Source of the DNA: Macrotrachela quadricornifera
Lineage: Eukaryota; Rotifera; Eurotatoria; Philodinida; Philodinidae
Assembly: GCA_022393335.1 (NCBI GenBank)
Contig: JAJEKB010020311.1
Coordinates: forward strand, 1 to 64,000
Direction: 5' to 3'
Length of the DNA stretch: 64,000 nucleotides
Part shown: positions 1-12,445 of the stretch, in pieces
Position numbering within the stretch: the stretch's first letter is position 1
Layout: each line of letters opens with the position of its first letter
Translations under genes and position numbers: made by a program
The notes under the pieces: generated by a model
What the model saw: the letters and a program-made list of their open reading frames with translations, nothing else
Database searches by the model: none
Told to the model about the DNA's origin: nothing

Positions 1-3000
1 TATCCGATGGTGAATATCGAATTTTATGTTTTCTGTTACGTTTAGTATTCATTGTTAGAACTACATGGGTCACTCCAAAAAGGTGCAGTTTAAGTTTAAA
101 TATTTTATTGTAATTCTTAAACATATTTTGGATTATGTGCAAAGTTTCAAACTTCTAGGTTTTATACTTCCCTGTGATTCATCATTGCTTTCATATTTGG
201 TGGTGTATGCAACCTGTTAACGGATGCTCCATCATAAATCAGAGAACTTTGCATTCCATTTTTCAATTCCTATATACGTTTTACTAAAAATTTAAAATAT
301 ACTAGAAGATACAACATGAAACGCTCTAAAATTTATCAAAGACAGCTATTTTTAAAGTTGCACTTTTTATTTTGAAAATCGAGAAAATTCTTAGGGACTA
401 AACTTCAACTTACAAAGAAGTGGTTTTTTCTTATTTATCATATGATAAGTTTTTTATTTAAAAATAAATAGCGCTCATCCTACAAATTCGCTAGCCTTTT
501 TCTGAAAGAAAATTTAGTATGATTATTATTGAATATATCATATCTTAGTCTTCTTGATTGCGTGAAACTACTCGAACGCGGTTGATTTTTAACTTGATAA
601 ATAAATGATCAATCACAACCATATAAATCATTTTTTTCAAAAAACTAATCGAATTTACAGAGTTTAAGCGAGCTGTGATACAGAATATTCTCGAATTGTG
701 TCATTTTGAAAATAATCCGGGTAAAGGGACCTTTCCCATAGCTGAAGAATCAAAAAATAGGTGTCATGAAAAATATTAACCGCCTTTCAACACTAGATTT
801 CATTTAAATGTTGTACTATTATCAGAAGCAGACTTCAAATTTCGATTTTTTATCCTTGACTAAGTCTGATCAAGTTTATTACAGATAGATGGGCATATTT
901 TCTTATCCTGAATATTAGCTTGCCTGAATAAAACGAAGATACAAACATAAGATTTCGGACAGCTTATTAAAATTTTTAGGAAAGCACAACTATATCTATA
1001 TTTGCTTACGATACAACAAAAAAATCACGTCCTGCTAGCATTCACATATCCTTTACTGGATAGGCTATATTACGTCAAATGTCTAGTAAGAAGTTATTTT
1101 GGTTCAAGAATCGAATCATTTGACAATGTCTGAAGATGTCTCAACTTTCACTTAATATATTTATAATAAATCTTCTAAATCAACGTCTAGTCGTTCCCCT
1201 ATATAACGTCATTAAATCGTTCAATGTTACTTCAGGTTTGAAGCGAAAACATGCATCTCATTTGAATTCCTTTCGAAAATTTACTGAGCATCTGTTAAAA
1301 CCCTCATCAAGAAGAAACTAAAAAAGGAAAACTATTAAAAACTGCTACAAACAGAGTACATAACACTGTCGCCTAGGAAAGATCTTCGCCTATTTTAAAT
1401 GCTATTTTACATTTCCTGCCTAAAAAAAGTCAATAAGTGGACTTTAAGTGACGACTATGGACTTCGAATTCACATTTTTCATACTCGATAAGGATCAGGC
1501 AAGTTTCGTAGCAAACAATGATACATTAATTTATCATTAATTAATAACTGACAATAATGAAAAGTTAATCTCAGATTTGCATTTCTCATAGCTGATTCTC
1601 TTTAGTAGAGTTTTACTGGAGAGAGGCAATTATATTACTGATCATTACTTATTTGAAAATAAATAATTGAGTTTTGATTTGTCGATCTTCGATTTTCTTG
1701 GATTAAAGTTTTTAAGAAAAGTATAAAACTAATTAGTAATTATTTATTAACTTGTTATTAAAATTACATTTGTCCCCAGATTCGATATATGTTCCTTCAA
1801 TTACTTTTCGTAGAGTTTTTTATAGGCTATCAGAAGCTTTTGATATTAATCTAGTCCAAAACATTTTCCCATTGGCTTGGATGCACAAACATACAGACAC
1901 ATTTTAGAATGAGCTATACACCATCACCCTCAAACTTATGTTATATAATATTATCTCTCTCTTCAATCTAAGAAAAAAATCGTAATTTTCTTAAAAACCT
2001 TCCGCAATCAAAAACTAATGATGGATTCAGCTTCTTCGACCTCGAAGAGATTTACTCAAACTTTGTAAAAAACATGTTTTTTTTTATCAAAAATGATTTC
2101 AAACAATTTCAAGAAACTAATACTACCAATCGATTCCTCGACCCCGAAAATCTTTGGTCAGTGAATGTAGTAAAGATTAACAGTTATTCTTATTAATAAA
2201 ATTCATACTTTTTTCTGATTGGCTTGGACAGACACACAAGCTTTATTAATTTTCAGCAGCATACTTCCTGCAATATAACCCTTTATTTTAGAAAAGGGAA
2301 TAAGATCTTAGATCAAACAAATAAAGCGAAAAAATCTTTTTGAACATATGAATGGGAATTAAAACGAGTTATATACAAGAATACGTACACTTCTATGATC
2401 ATTGACTCCAAACGCCATGTGTCGTTTAGAACGAGAATGTTCGTATTATTTCGACTATATTTTCGTTCTATTCACCATGTCAAAGATGTACAGCAGGAAT
2501 CAGTCAGGTTCCTTGAAATTCGGCACGTTTTGGAAGCGGAATTCCATCACCGTTCTTGACCATTCCATGCTTCGAATCTGATATTCGGATGTGATTGTCA
2601 TATCCGGGACGGTTACTCAATGACCAATTCGTTAAACTTTCTCAGATGATAAGATATGAGTCATATCCCATGGTTTCTTGATCGGAAACGAAAACATGAA
2701 TCGGGCGCATTAAGATCGTTAAACGTATTGGAGTTAATCAATTGGATTTCAATATGGGTGTGCTAATTCCCCATGTTGCTTCATTTAAGTAAACTTACAT
2801 ATATAAAAATTAATATAAAATCGAAAGAATAATCTCTTGAAGTTAAATTGTAAGTAGATTGTAATTCAAAAATGTTAGCTCATTATGAACTTTATTAAAA
2901 TACAGTAATAAGTAGTCAAAGTCAGTTTTTAGGAGACTCCTTTGCACTAATATTAAAATTGCATAATTGAAAAATAATTTGATGTACATGTTTATAATTG

Positions 3001-4725
3001 ATTGAATTTCATTTTCGATTTTCAATTTAGAACTAAATTCCAATCAATTATTGTGAAAATTAAAGATGTACTATAATTATATTCTGTAATGTGACTTCAA
3101 TCAAACCGTGATGATAGAAAAAACAATTTTTGGCTTATGATTGCAACAAAAGTTTTAGACTAAAATTTTAAAAGAATATAACATAATTAATACAGAACAG
3201 GGTTCTATATGGAATGAGACAATCTACTTCAACATGGAGGTGAAACGATCTTAAAAATTTGGGATTTATTAAATACTATTTTGCATTGAATTTCAATTTT
3301 GATTTGCAAATGCGAGATTTTCATTAGGTTTGAATTTGAGTGTGGCTTTGTTTATGTTGCAATTAGAAATTTTACTTGAAGAAAAATTGATATATTCGTT
3401 ATCAAATCCAAATCCGTTACACCAAATCTACATGTCGAAAATTTTTCTCAAAATTTATTGCACTATGTTCCCATGTCATCTCAGCCTAACCGATTCACTT
3501 ATTCATTCTTTCAGACTAGTATTTGTAGCGTTGGGAGAAATCTTCTTTTCAAAGATGGTTCATATTGTTTTTGGATACTGGCATGAAGCTCATTAATGCC
3601 CTATACAAATGACAGAAAGAAAGCATAGAGGTAGGTTCTTGATAAAGATTGAATTAATCTTGGTCATCACTATTTTTGGGAATATTATAATAAAAATTCA
3701 GCTAAGCTATTCAACACTAAACAAATTTTTCTTGTTGATTAATGTATGTGCTATCTAATTATATTACTCAGTAAAAAGGTTCTCTTCATTCGACCAATCT
3801 ATTAATGGACTGGGGCAGAAAATTGTGTTATCTATTATACGAAGAAAATGGACAGATTGTGAAAAGGAATCGTAATACTTATAGTTATATTGTTTAGAAT
3901 CTTCTAGAAAATTTCTTCACAAATAATAGAATATTTTATTTTGCTACTTACTGTTACAGTATCAAAAGAACGTCACAAAATAATCTCATCAATAGCAGTA
4001 TTTATATTTGAAATTAAAGACTTCAACAAGTGCTCTTTTTATACAGGTTAATCAGACTTTCATAAAACTTTATCTCACATTATTTATTCATAATCGAACT
4101 AAATTATCTATCAATCAAATATCGAAGTCTTTTTTCTCTTACATGTTTTTTGTTGAAATAAACATGAAAGATTTTCATAGTAGGAATGAAGAGTATTCAT
4201 AAACATTAGTCTATATAAGTCTTTAAAAGCATTGTATTTTTTATTGATCTCTTCTAAATTTAAGAAAACTATGTAAAATATCCTTTTATTTTAATTCATC
4301 AAAAGTTGTGTAAATAAGTTAATTAGTTTCGCTGATATACCACCAAGAATTTGTAGAAAAACAGGAAGTTAAAATCCAAGAACAAGCCTACCACGAGGTT
4401 TAAATGACGAAATATCCGAAATTCATTAATCTGCATTCAATATAGATTCAAGAGAAGTCGAAAAATGAAAACAATTGTTTGTTATTGATACTTGCAGTCG
4501 TGCTTTTCCTGCCGAGCTCTGGAAAAGAGAGCTACAAAACTATAACAGACAGCGAAGACATCGAACTGTGACATTACTTCATCTAAATGCTTGTGGATAA
4601 GGCAGAAAGAAGTTAAAAAATCACACAGTATCAAAAATGTTTAGTTTATAATATTATGATAGTAGAAAGACGTAAAAAACACAAAAAGACAGAATAGACA
4701 GTATGTATCCATGAATCCAATACAT
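1..4725. other. Stretch without a recognisable gene
   Basis: Both strands hold only short, stop-rich frames here; the longest (minus 2843-3043, plus 3330-3596, plus 4008-4202) lack convincing motifs. The only structure I can support is the dispersed repeat at about 1855-2250. Very small exons could be missed by eye. Confidence 0.6.
1855..2250. repeat. Dispersed repeat family with a TTCCTCGACCCC core
   Basis: Two diverged units lie near 2010-2045 and 2115-2160. Both have AAACTAAT followed by GATTC and a CTTCGACC or CCTCGACCCC core. They are framed by two further copies of a GGCTTGGA...CAGACACA motif (about 1870-1900 and 2218-2240). The same core recurs twice at 59790-59960 at the other end of the window. 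No coding potential is seen; family unknown. Confidence 0.5.
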
Positions 4726-4726
4726 A

Positions 4727-5944
4727 CTATCCTGGACAAAATTAATGCTACACTTTTTATTTTCATCTAAAATATCATATTTATTGCCAGAAGAAGTTTT
4801 CTCGGATATATTATTTTGTGTTTATTATCTATTTTGTTGCTCGATAATTTTATTGAAAATGTATATACTAACTGAAGAACAACGCTGGTATATTATTGTT
4901 GAATGGAAAACAGGTTTTATAAATGTCTCACAAGTTGCACATTCTCTCAATTGTTTCCGTAGTACAATATACCGCGTGATTGATTATTATTGTTGCCATA
5001 ATAATGTGAATTATTCTGATAAATACAATGCCGGTCGACCACGTGCACTTAATTCAACACAAATTGAAGAACTTGATCGAGTTACACGACAAAATCGATC
5101 AGCTACTGGCGCTAAATTACTTTCACTCACAAATTTCAATACTTCCGAATGTACAATACGACGTTATCGTTTATCTCTTGGTTATCGTCCTCGTAAATCT
5201 ATTATCAAAGTCAAGACCAACAACAAATTAGATGAACAAAAGCGATATCAGTCTGCTGCAATGCATTGTGATGCTGACATCAAGAAGTATATTTTCGAAG
5301 ACGAATGTTACTTGGGCTTGAGAAATACGCAACAAGTTGTTTGGTGCAAGCGAGGAGAACCAACACCCAAGAAGGAAATTTCATCTTTACGAGCACATGT
5401 TAATATAATTGGTTTCATTTGGTGGAATGGTTATTTTTTACGTCGATTTAATGGCTGGTTAAATAGTGGTACATATTGTGAAACCGTTAATGAAGTTTTA
5501 TGTGAAAATTTACGAGAATTAAGTGGATTCTTATATATTTCTGATGGAATCAGATAGCATAGAAGTGCTCGATTCCAGCATTGGTGTGACCAATATAATA
5601 TTGAATTATGAGAATGGCCAGGTTATAGTCCTGACTTTAATGCTATCGAACTGATTTGGAACATTATCAAGGAAAAAGTTAAGCGCAAAATGCCGAAAAC
5701 ACAAAATGAACTAGGGAATGCTGTTGATCAAATTTTATACAGTTTATCATTAACTGCTGTTCAATCATGTATTAAAAAGACTCAAAAGATATATCAACAG
5801 ATTGTATCTTCATATTAGATTTTATTTGTATTATAAATACCTATTTTTGTGTGATTGATATGTATCCGAAAAAACTTCTTCTGGCGATAAACATGATATT
5901 TTAGATGAAAATAAAAAGTGTAGCATTAATTTTGTTTAGGATAG
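4727..5944 (+). mobile_element. Tc1-family DNA transposon with 82-bp terminal inverted repeats
   Basis: The terminal inverted repeats are 4727-4808 and 5863-5944, 82 bp each with about five mismatches. They enclose a single Tc1-type transposase frame. The left end is preceded by TA (4725-4726), the target duplication expected for this superfamily. The right end is followed by TG, so one flank has mutated or been replaced. The element directly abuts a truncated reductase coding sequence that starts at 5946. Length about 1.2 kb is normal for an autonomous Tc1 element, but the transposase has two stops, so it is presumably inactive unless served in trans. Confidence 0.9.
4859..5818 (+). pseudogene. 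Tc1 transposase (DD34E), two internal stops
   Basis: The protein would cut and paste the surrounding element in the nucleus. The ATG at 4859 is chosen because the family N-terminus (MYILTEEQRW) begins there; the frame is open upstream only because it runs through the terminal repeat. An N-terminal helix-turn-helix region (residues about 10-60, with SRSTIY-like RSTIY) is followed by the catalytic part: first Asp in FEDECY, second Asp in YISDG, and Glu in NAIELIWN, 34 residues after the second Asp, which is the DD34E spacing. In-frame TAG (5555-5557) and TGA (5609-5611) lie between the second Asp and the Glu. The frame otherwise continues cleanly to TAG at 5816-5818. Decay is therefore recent, by point mutation only. 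Confidence 0.88.
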
Positions 5945-5945
5945 T

Positions 5946-6782
5946 GTCCAAGGTGTTGATGGCATCATTCATGTTGTTTCACCATATCATTCCAAACTTA
6001 CAGATCCAAAAAAAGATTTCCTTCTGCCACCAATCAATGGAACTAGAAATGTTCTTCAAGCTGCTCATGAATATAACAAAAATAATCAAAACAAAATTAA
6101 ACGAGTTGTGATTACATCATCATTTAGTTCAATTTTTGATCCGAGCAGAGAGCTTCGTCCTGGTTATATCTACACTGAAAAAGATTGGTCTCCGTTGACT
6201 TATGAACAAGGTGTTGCTGCAAAAAATGATCCACGTATGGCTTATCATGTGTCAAAAGTTTGTGCTGAACGTGCTGCATGGGATTTTATTGACAAAGAAA
6301 AAACTTCATTTACAATTGCAACTATATGCGAACCATTGGTGTTTGGTCCACGTATCGGTGGCTTCAAATCATTAGATGATATAAATAAATCGAATGCATT
6401 AATATGGGCACTAATTACAAGTGGTAAAGATGCTAAAATATCAAAACCACGTGTACCAGAGGAAATTGATGTGAGAGATGTAGCTTATACACATGTGGCA
6501 GTGTTAGAACGGTCGATAGACAAGAAAGAACGTTATCTTATATCAGGAAGGCTCTGAAGTTATCAAGAAGTAGCTGGTATTGTTCATGAAAGTACCACCA
6601 TTCCAGAAAACATTAAGGACACAACACCAGTTGGTATAAAAGGTCAAAAGATATGGGATCATGTTATAATTGATAGTTCGAAAGCACAGAAAGAATTGGG
6701 TATTACATACATTCCATTCAAGAAAACAATGAAAGATTTAATTTTGCAGTTTGTCGAATTACAAAAGAAATTAAAAGACTAA
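5946..6782 (+). pseudogene. NAD(P)-dependent epimerase/reductase (extended SDR, dihydroflavonol-4-reductase-like), 5'-truncated
   Basis: The reading frame starts immediately after the Tc1 element with VQGVDGIIHVVSP, a typical internal SDR segment (G-V-D-G-h-h-H-x-A-S-P). It continues with NGTRNVLQAA, VVITSSFSS (the catalytic-Ser strand), and YHVSKVCAE, the YxxxK motif. The nucleotide-binding N-terminus of about 70 residues with GxxGxxG is absent, and I could not find it left of the Tc1 element. An in-frame TGA at 6555-6557 splits the frame (GRL-stop-SYQEVAGI); the same frame then runs to TAA at 6780-6782. The family reduces aldehydes, ketones or flavanone-like substrates with NADPH in the cytosol; the substrate cannot be told. 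With no start, no cofactor site and one stop, this is a relic. Confidence 0.85.
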
Positions 6783-6939
6783 AAACTGATGATATTGAAT
6801 AGCTTATATCGATTGTAATCTTTAATTAATTTTATTTAACACATTCGACTCGAATCAGTTTTGTTATAAAATTTTTTTGAGATGCTCATTTTCATGGACT
6901 GTTAGCTTCTAATAAATGCATATAATGACGTTGTCGTTA

Positions 6940-8200
6940 TCTTCTACACTCAAAAAAAAGATATGCTACTGAGCTTTGAATGTTTAATATTGTTTTATAA
7001 AACCATTTTAAGTTCGGTGGCATGAAAATCGTTTCATGATTTTTACACAGAACCTTCTTAAGTTCCGAAAATTGAAAAGGGTTCGAAGTTTTCCTACGAA
7101 ACTCTCTATAAGTTCCGTGTATCGTGTATTGAACATTCAATGGTTTCGCATCTTTTGGGCAAAATCGTTGATAGGTTCGTACGGCACTTAAAGGTTTTGT
7201 ATAATTTCTACGAAGCCAAATATAGTTTTGTAGACGCTCTAATTGTTTCAGACACATTGTACGAAACTACCGATGGTTTCGTAAGAAAACTACTGAACCA
7301 TTATACCATGTGAGAAACTATGAACAGGTTCGTACAATGTCTACTGAACGTTTTGATGTTTTACGAAACCATTGATATTTTCAAAGTCGTTCAAACGATC
7401 TCGTGCAGCATATTTGAAACTGCTGACAGTTTCCCAAAGCCTCAGAAACTTCCGTATACTTAATTCAAAACTTCTGATAATTTCGGAGATCATCTAAAGA
7501 TTTCGTATATTTTATGTGAAACCTTTAATGGTTCTGCAACTGTTTCAAAGGTTTCGGATATTATTTACGAAACGCTAATACTTCAGTAATTCATCGGAAG
7601 TTTTCATGCATTATCTGTAAAATCTTTGCTAACTTCATGGATCGTTCAAAGATTTCTTATTCTCCCTGCAAAATCCTTTATAGTTTCGAAATTTATCTAA
7701 AGGTTTACTAGATTCTCTGCCAAATCCTTTATAGTTCTATAGGTCTTCTAATGGTTCCGTATGTTTTTTTGCGAAACTATTGAATTTTTCATGTATTCTT
7801 TATAGGCTTTGTTTTCTTCTACGAAACCTTTAATAGTTTCGAGGCTGATCTAAAGGTATTTTGTACTTTCCACGAAACCTTTTCGCAGTCCTGCGACGCA
7901 TCTAAAGGTCTGGTAAAACTTTTACGGAACCTTTCGTAGATTTGTACGGAACCTACATTTTCAAGACTCACTCAACGTTTTGTTTTGCCGATGTCGCTAT
8001 ATATATACCATCGAATTTATGCGAAAGTTATTGCTCTATTGAAGGTTATGAAAGATTCGGTAGCTTTTCTGCGAAATTCTCTGTAACTTTTTAAAGCTCA
8101 TCTAAGGGTTTGGTGGAACTTCTACGAAACCTTTCGTAGATCCTCACTGAATCTATGTGCTCACTGTTCATTCACTGTTTTGTTTTGCGGCCTTACTATA
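6940..8200. repeat. Old degenerate satellite, units of roughly 50-65 bp
   Basis: About twenty diverged copies of a motif like GAAACCTTTRATGGTTTCGTA alternate with CATCTAAAGGTTTCGTA. The right end holds a clearer longer duplication: about 7895-8010 and 8095-8210 share CATCTAAAGG...CTACGAAACCTTTCGTAGAT...CACT.. GTTTTGTTTTGC followed by TATATATA. No coding frame is convincing. Confidence 0.6.
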
Positions 8201-9591
8201 TATATAGGTGACTCAGTTACAGTATGACAGTCATTTAAATTTACTTCAAGAATAAGTGTCTTTCTACAAGTATTCGTATACTTTGAACAACCATCTTCAT
8301 TGCTCAAAACAATTGAATCGGTTAAAATCTTGATATATAAACGGTTAGCTCAATTAATTAATTCCCTTAATTAAATTTTGGTTACTATGGATTGGATGAC
8401 TTGATCTGTAAGCATCATTTTCTAAAGCAAAGTATGTTTTTCTGATGAATTCTGTGTTATAGATTGACCAACAAAACAAGATCACGTGTAAATTTGATTG
8501 TATTGATTAAATTAATCGTTTTTCTGTTATAAACTTATCCAAACATCGATTAGATAAGTTTTATTATACAAAATAACACTCGTTGACTTTTTTCATTATC
8601 AATTCATTCAATATCAAAATAAGAAGTTTGATTCTATTAAATAAAATAAACCGATTTATATCTCTATTTAAGGTTCATTCGCATATCGAAATGATGAAGT
8701 AAATTTAATTTTCTAAAAAGAACTGAATGTATTTATTTGTTTGTTACAGATTGCTTCAATTAACAATCTCATCGAATAAGTTTAATTTCATGAAATAAAA
8801 TAAATCTATTAGTCGACGAAAAAAGTTTCGCTCGCATTAAAATAAATTTTTTTGTATTAGTTTGACGTATGGTCATAGAATGAAATTACAATTCCAAATT
8901 GCGCGTTCTGTGCTCTTCGTATTGCCTATTGATGGAGCATAGCCAAAGCTCTTTTCTCTGAATAGTTAAAAGTTATGAACTCGAACTCACTTCACACAAT
9001 CAATCTCATCTCTCAATACGTTATTCAAAAACGGATGTATTCACATATTCTTATTTTGCTTAAAGAAGAAGCAAACACTTGTAGAACTAATATATGCTAT
9101 GTGGCAACCTTGAACTCCTCTACATATATATGTATTGCATTCTATATCCATACGTCAAACTAATATAAAAAATTTATTTCAATGCGGACGAAACTTTTTT
9201 CTTCAATTAAATACTAATATTATATTATTCAAAAACGAAAACATTATGTTTGACAAGCCATTCATTTGATTTTTCTCTTAATAAATCGATGATAGGTTTA
9301 AGCAAAAAAAAAGCATGTGAATTATATTCGCATAGTTGTTAGAGAGCAATGAAAAATCAACATGCAAGCAATTCATTACTTTGTAAGAAACGTAAAAAAT
9401 AACGAAATATGTAAATATTTCTATATGGCCTTTAAATTTCACGGTTTGTCTAACATATTTGCATTTCTGCATATGGAGAAAAAAATCGCGCCATTAAAAT
9501 AAATTTTATAACAGAACCTACACAAACGAGCATCTAAAAAGAAACAGACGATTTTAGATACCACACACATAATTCCTAGAAAGCAATATCA
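8201..9591. other. Intergenic stretch containing one MITE
   Basis: Apart from the inverted-repeat element at 8818-9204 I see only AT-rich unique sequence with no credible coding frame. Confidence 0.5.
8818..9204. mobile_element. MITE-like element, about 387 bp, with terminal inverted repeats of about 70 bp
   Basis: The left arm (8818-about 8888) starts with GAAAAAAGTTTCG and runs through TTAGTTTGACGTATGG; the right arm (about 9132-9204) is its reverse complement at roughly 85% identity, ending CGAAACTTTTTTCTTC. The interior has no transposase. Target duplication is not clear, so superfamily is undetermined. Confidence 0.75.
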
Positions 9592-10249
9592 ATGTCGAAC
9601 AAAATGATTTTATTATTTCATACGCTACCGATCGAATTGATTTATAGAGTTCTCGACCATCTCGATCTACTAACAATTCTACAATCGTGTCATAATGTCT
9701 GCACAAGGCTAAATGCTATAATAGGCACATACCATCGATATCAGGTAATCTTTATTTCTATGATAAAATCATATTTTTATCATCTTTCAAATAATGCTTT
9801 TTTTTCTTAGTGCATTATTTCCCTACAAATTTTTCATTTCAGATTCCAACAGATAGATTTCATTGGGAAGTATCGCATAGTTAATTGTTTTCTATCGATG
9901 TAACGAACTCAGAAGCATATATACGAGTATTGTGGGAAATTTTGTGAGCCTATAAAATTCTACGATATCTTACGAAATATAAAACAGAACCAAAACACTT
10001 TTTGAAAGTATTTTACGTTACTCCTTTTAATGGTGAAAAAAGCGAAAATATCATGTATGAAATGATTTATAATAACTTGAATGTGTTCTTTTTTATTGAC
10101 ATTAGTTTCTAGAAATGACTCATCATACTATTCATGTTCTACTACGTAAGCAACTATTATGAGCTGAAGTAAAAATTGAAAGTTATAAAATTAAGCACTT
10201 TGATAGTTCACAACTGGCTAAAGATTTCTTATTCGGTCTTTTTGCTTGA
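9592..10249 (+). pseudogene. F-box protein gene remnant (two exons)
   Basis: Exon 1 (9592-9744, 51 codons) encodes an F-box: LPIELIYRVLDHLD followed by ILQSCHNVCTRLN, residues about 12-45, the Skp1-binding motif of SCF ubiquitin ligases. It ends in phase 0 at a GTAATC donor; the acceptor is the AG at 9841-9842 (98-bp intron). Exon 2 (from 9843) reads on in phase as a coding-like frame (SEAYIRVLWEIL, KYKTEPKHFLKVF, PFNGEKSENIMYEM) but meets TAA at 9882-9884 and TGA at 9945-9947. Near 10105 the frame shifts, and a second segment (LEMTHHTIHVLLRKQLL, then KIKHFDSSQLAKDF) has TGA at 10160-10162 and ends at 10249. The F-box exon itself is intact. It could instead have been captured by the downstream LRR exons, which start in the same phase, but 2.9 kb separates them. 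Confidence 0.65.
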
Positions 10250-11031
10250 CTATGTTATTTCAATCTGATTCGATATATATTCAAAATAATTTTTCTTCTT
10301 ACGAATTTTTACTGTAAAATGGAGCTGAAACGCTTCTATGATAATATACAATATTATGATGAATATAATGACTTTGGTTATTTTCAATAACAATAGAATT
10401 AAAATCAGATTGAACTGGAAAAGGTTGCTGAACAAAAGACACACTAAATTGTTTCGAATATTTTAATTAATGTTGATTATCATTCATTAATCAAAAAGCT
10501 AAATAGTGTTAAATATTCTATCAATCAATTCTAATGGCTTAAATGGATTCGTATTTGTGATCTAGAATGTTAATCATAGCATGTTTTGGATACTCTGCAT
10601 TTCCCGCATAGCCTCTTCTGATATTGTTTCAGGTGGCTGGCGAACTATAAAATACTGAGCACAAGTGATCAAGATAATGAGGATAAAAAGTTCGTTTACT
10701 TTCTATATTATGCAAGTCATCGCCTGAAATAGCCTGAATTCTAAACTCATTTAACGATTATCATTTACAAACTTCATAAGTCCTCGTAAAAGATAAAAAT
10801 GAGAAACTTGAAACCACATAATCTAGCTTATCAAGATTTCTTAATAATCCCGCCTATTTCGCCCGAAAATCTTCTTTTGCTAGTAGTATTGTGGCGGGTT
10901 CCTTTCTAAGAAAAAATCTTCTCTTATGCCTATATGCCGTTTCTAAAACTGTCAACATCTAAACTTCTTTCCACATTTTCCTTTTGTCAAAATCGATCTA
11001 AAATATTCTGTGATGAAAACCGCACTGTATC
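10250..11031. other. Intergenic, nothing recognised
   Basis: AT-rich sequence without a supportable frame, RNA or repeat on either strand. Confidence 0.5.
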
Positions 11032-11039
11032 CTGCCCAA

Positions 11040-12445
11040 CAGGGCTCGAAACTGGCCTCATTTTTATGGCCCGACCCAGCCCAAAATAGCTCGGAAATTC
11101 TCCAGGCCCACCCGGCCTGACGATTTTTTCTGACCCGCCCGACCCGGCTCGGGCCCGACATAATTTTTTGTCACAAATTTTTCCTCGCAACAAAATGCGT
11201 ACTTTGTTGTGTTTATTACAAATGTAGTTGAGAGGAAATACTCGGTATTATTTTGAGTATGACTAACGAAGATTATTAAACTCATAATAAAGTTTTTATG
11301 TAAGAAGATTAATTACTTCTTGGGTGGAAGACAAACATATTGTAAGGCTTCAAAACTTCACAACACTCATTTTACGTAATGCGGTATTCTTCGGTATTAT
11401 TTTTTTAATTGAGTTACCCCTAGTAGAAATTTAATCGCCTTTTTGACTGAATATATATTTCTTTTTCTAGTTTTCAGATAGAAAGCTATTCGGTTGTTAA
11501 GCGGACTTTGTGAACAGAGAAAAGTCTTCCATATCTAAAATATAACAATTAATATACGAACACTATATGGTTATTTATTTGACACAGTAATTTTTCTACT
11601 CCGCTCTAACTCATTACATAATCATAGTCAACAAAGATTTTAGCATAAAAAATTGGAACAAGTTCATAAGAGACTTTCTTATTTTCAGAAAATATTCTAG
11701 CACCTATCCTCAATCAAAGTATGAAGCTTAAATAAAATATAATTTAAAGGTCACATTTTCAGATGATGGCTTATTTTCGAGGTACTGCTTCTGTGGTCAC
11801 TCTTTACTTAACGAATATCAACTTTTTAAGATGGAGCTTCGCATGTAGCCGAGAGATGCAGCTACTTTGAGAAGTAGCTTGGATTTACTGTATGAATAGT
11901 TCGTCCTACACACTTCGAAAACAAAAACACTCATGAGTTCTTTATCAACAGCCAAAATTCCCTGAAACTTTGATAGTAGAACAAATATCAGTTATGATGC
12001 ACGTCAAATTTATTGACTAAGAATAAGATTTTAATAAAGATAATTCAATGACTGACATTTCGAATTAGTATAATAGATTTTAATTAATGAAAACAATCAT
12101 TTTAATCAATAAACTTTCAAATATATCGAAATACGTGATCATTTCATCATTCAAAATGAAACTTATTTATTTTTTTTGAGTCGTTGGACTGAATTTTAAA
12201 TATAGTTTCTATTATAAAATATTTTTGACGGTTTCTCTAAATGAAATGCGCACATAATTGAGAAAAAACTTACAAAACTATATCAAATACTGGGCCGGGC
12301 TGGTCTGGAAAAATAAATGGCCCATCCGGACCCGGCCCGAGAAACATAATGGTCCGCTCGGCCCAATAAAATGTTTCGTTGGGTCAGGCCAGGCCGAGCC
12401 GCACCGGGCCTGGGCACTGGATCGGTCAGTCCATTTCGACCCCTG
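11040..12445. mobile_element. Non-autonomous hAT-type element, 1406 bp, with GC-rich subterminal arrays
   Basis: The ends are CAGGGCTCGAAACTGG at 11040-11055 and the inverse of CAGGGGTCGAAATGG at 12431-12445. They are flanked by CTGCCCAA (11032-11039) and CTGCTCAA (12446-12453), an 8-bp target duplication with one mismatch, the hAT hallmark. The first and last 130-150 bp are rich in GGCCCG, CCGGGC and GCTCGG words in both orientations, strongly unlike the AT-rich surroundings. Subterminal short repeats of this sort bind hAT transposases. The central kilobase is AT-rich and holds no transposase, so mobility would need a protein supplied in trans. Confidence 0.85.

Noticed and set aside
6555..6557. 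Genetic-code variation with TGA read as Trp
   Set aside because: Intact genes in the window end with TGA, and several premature TGAs fall at Arg rather than Trp positions.
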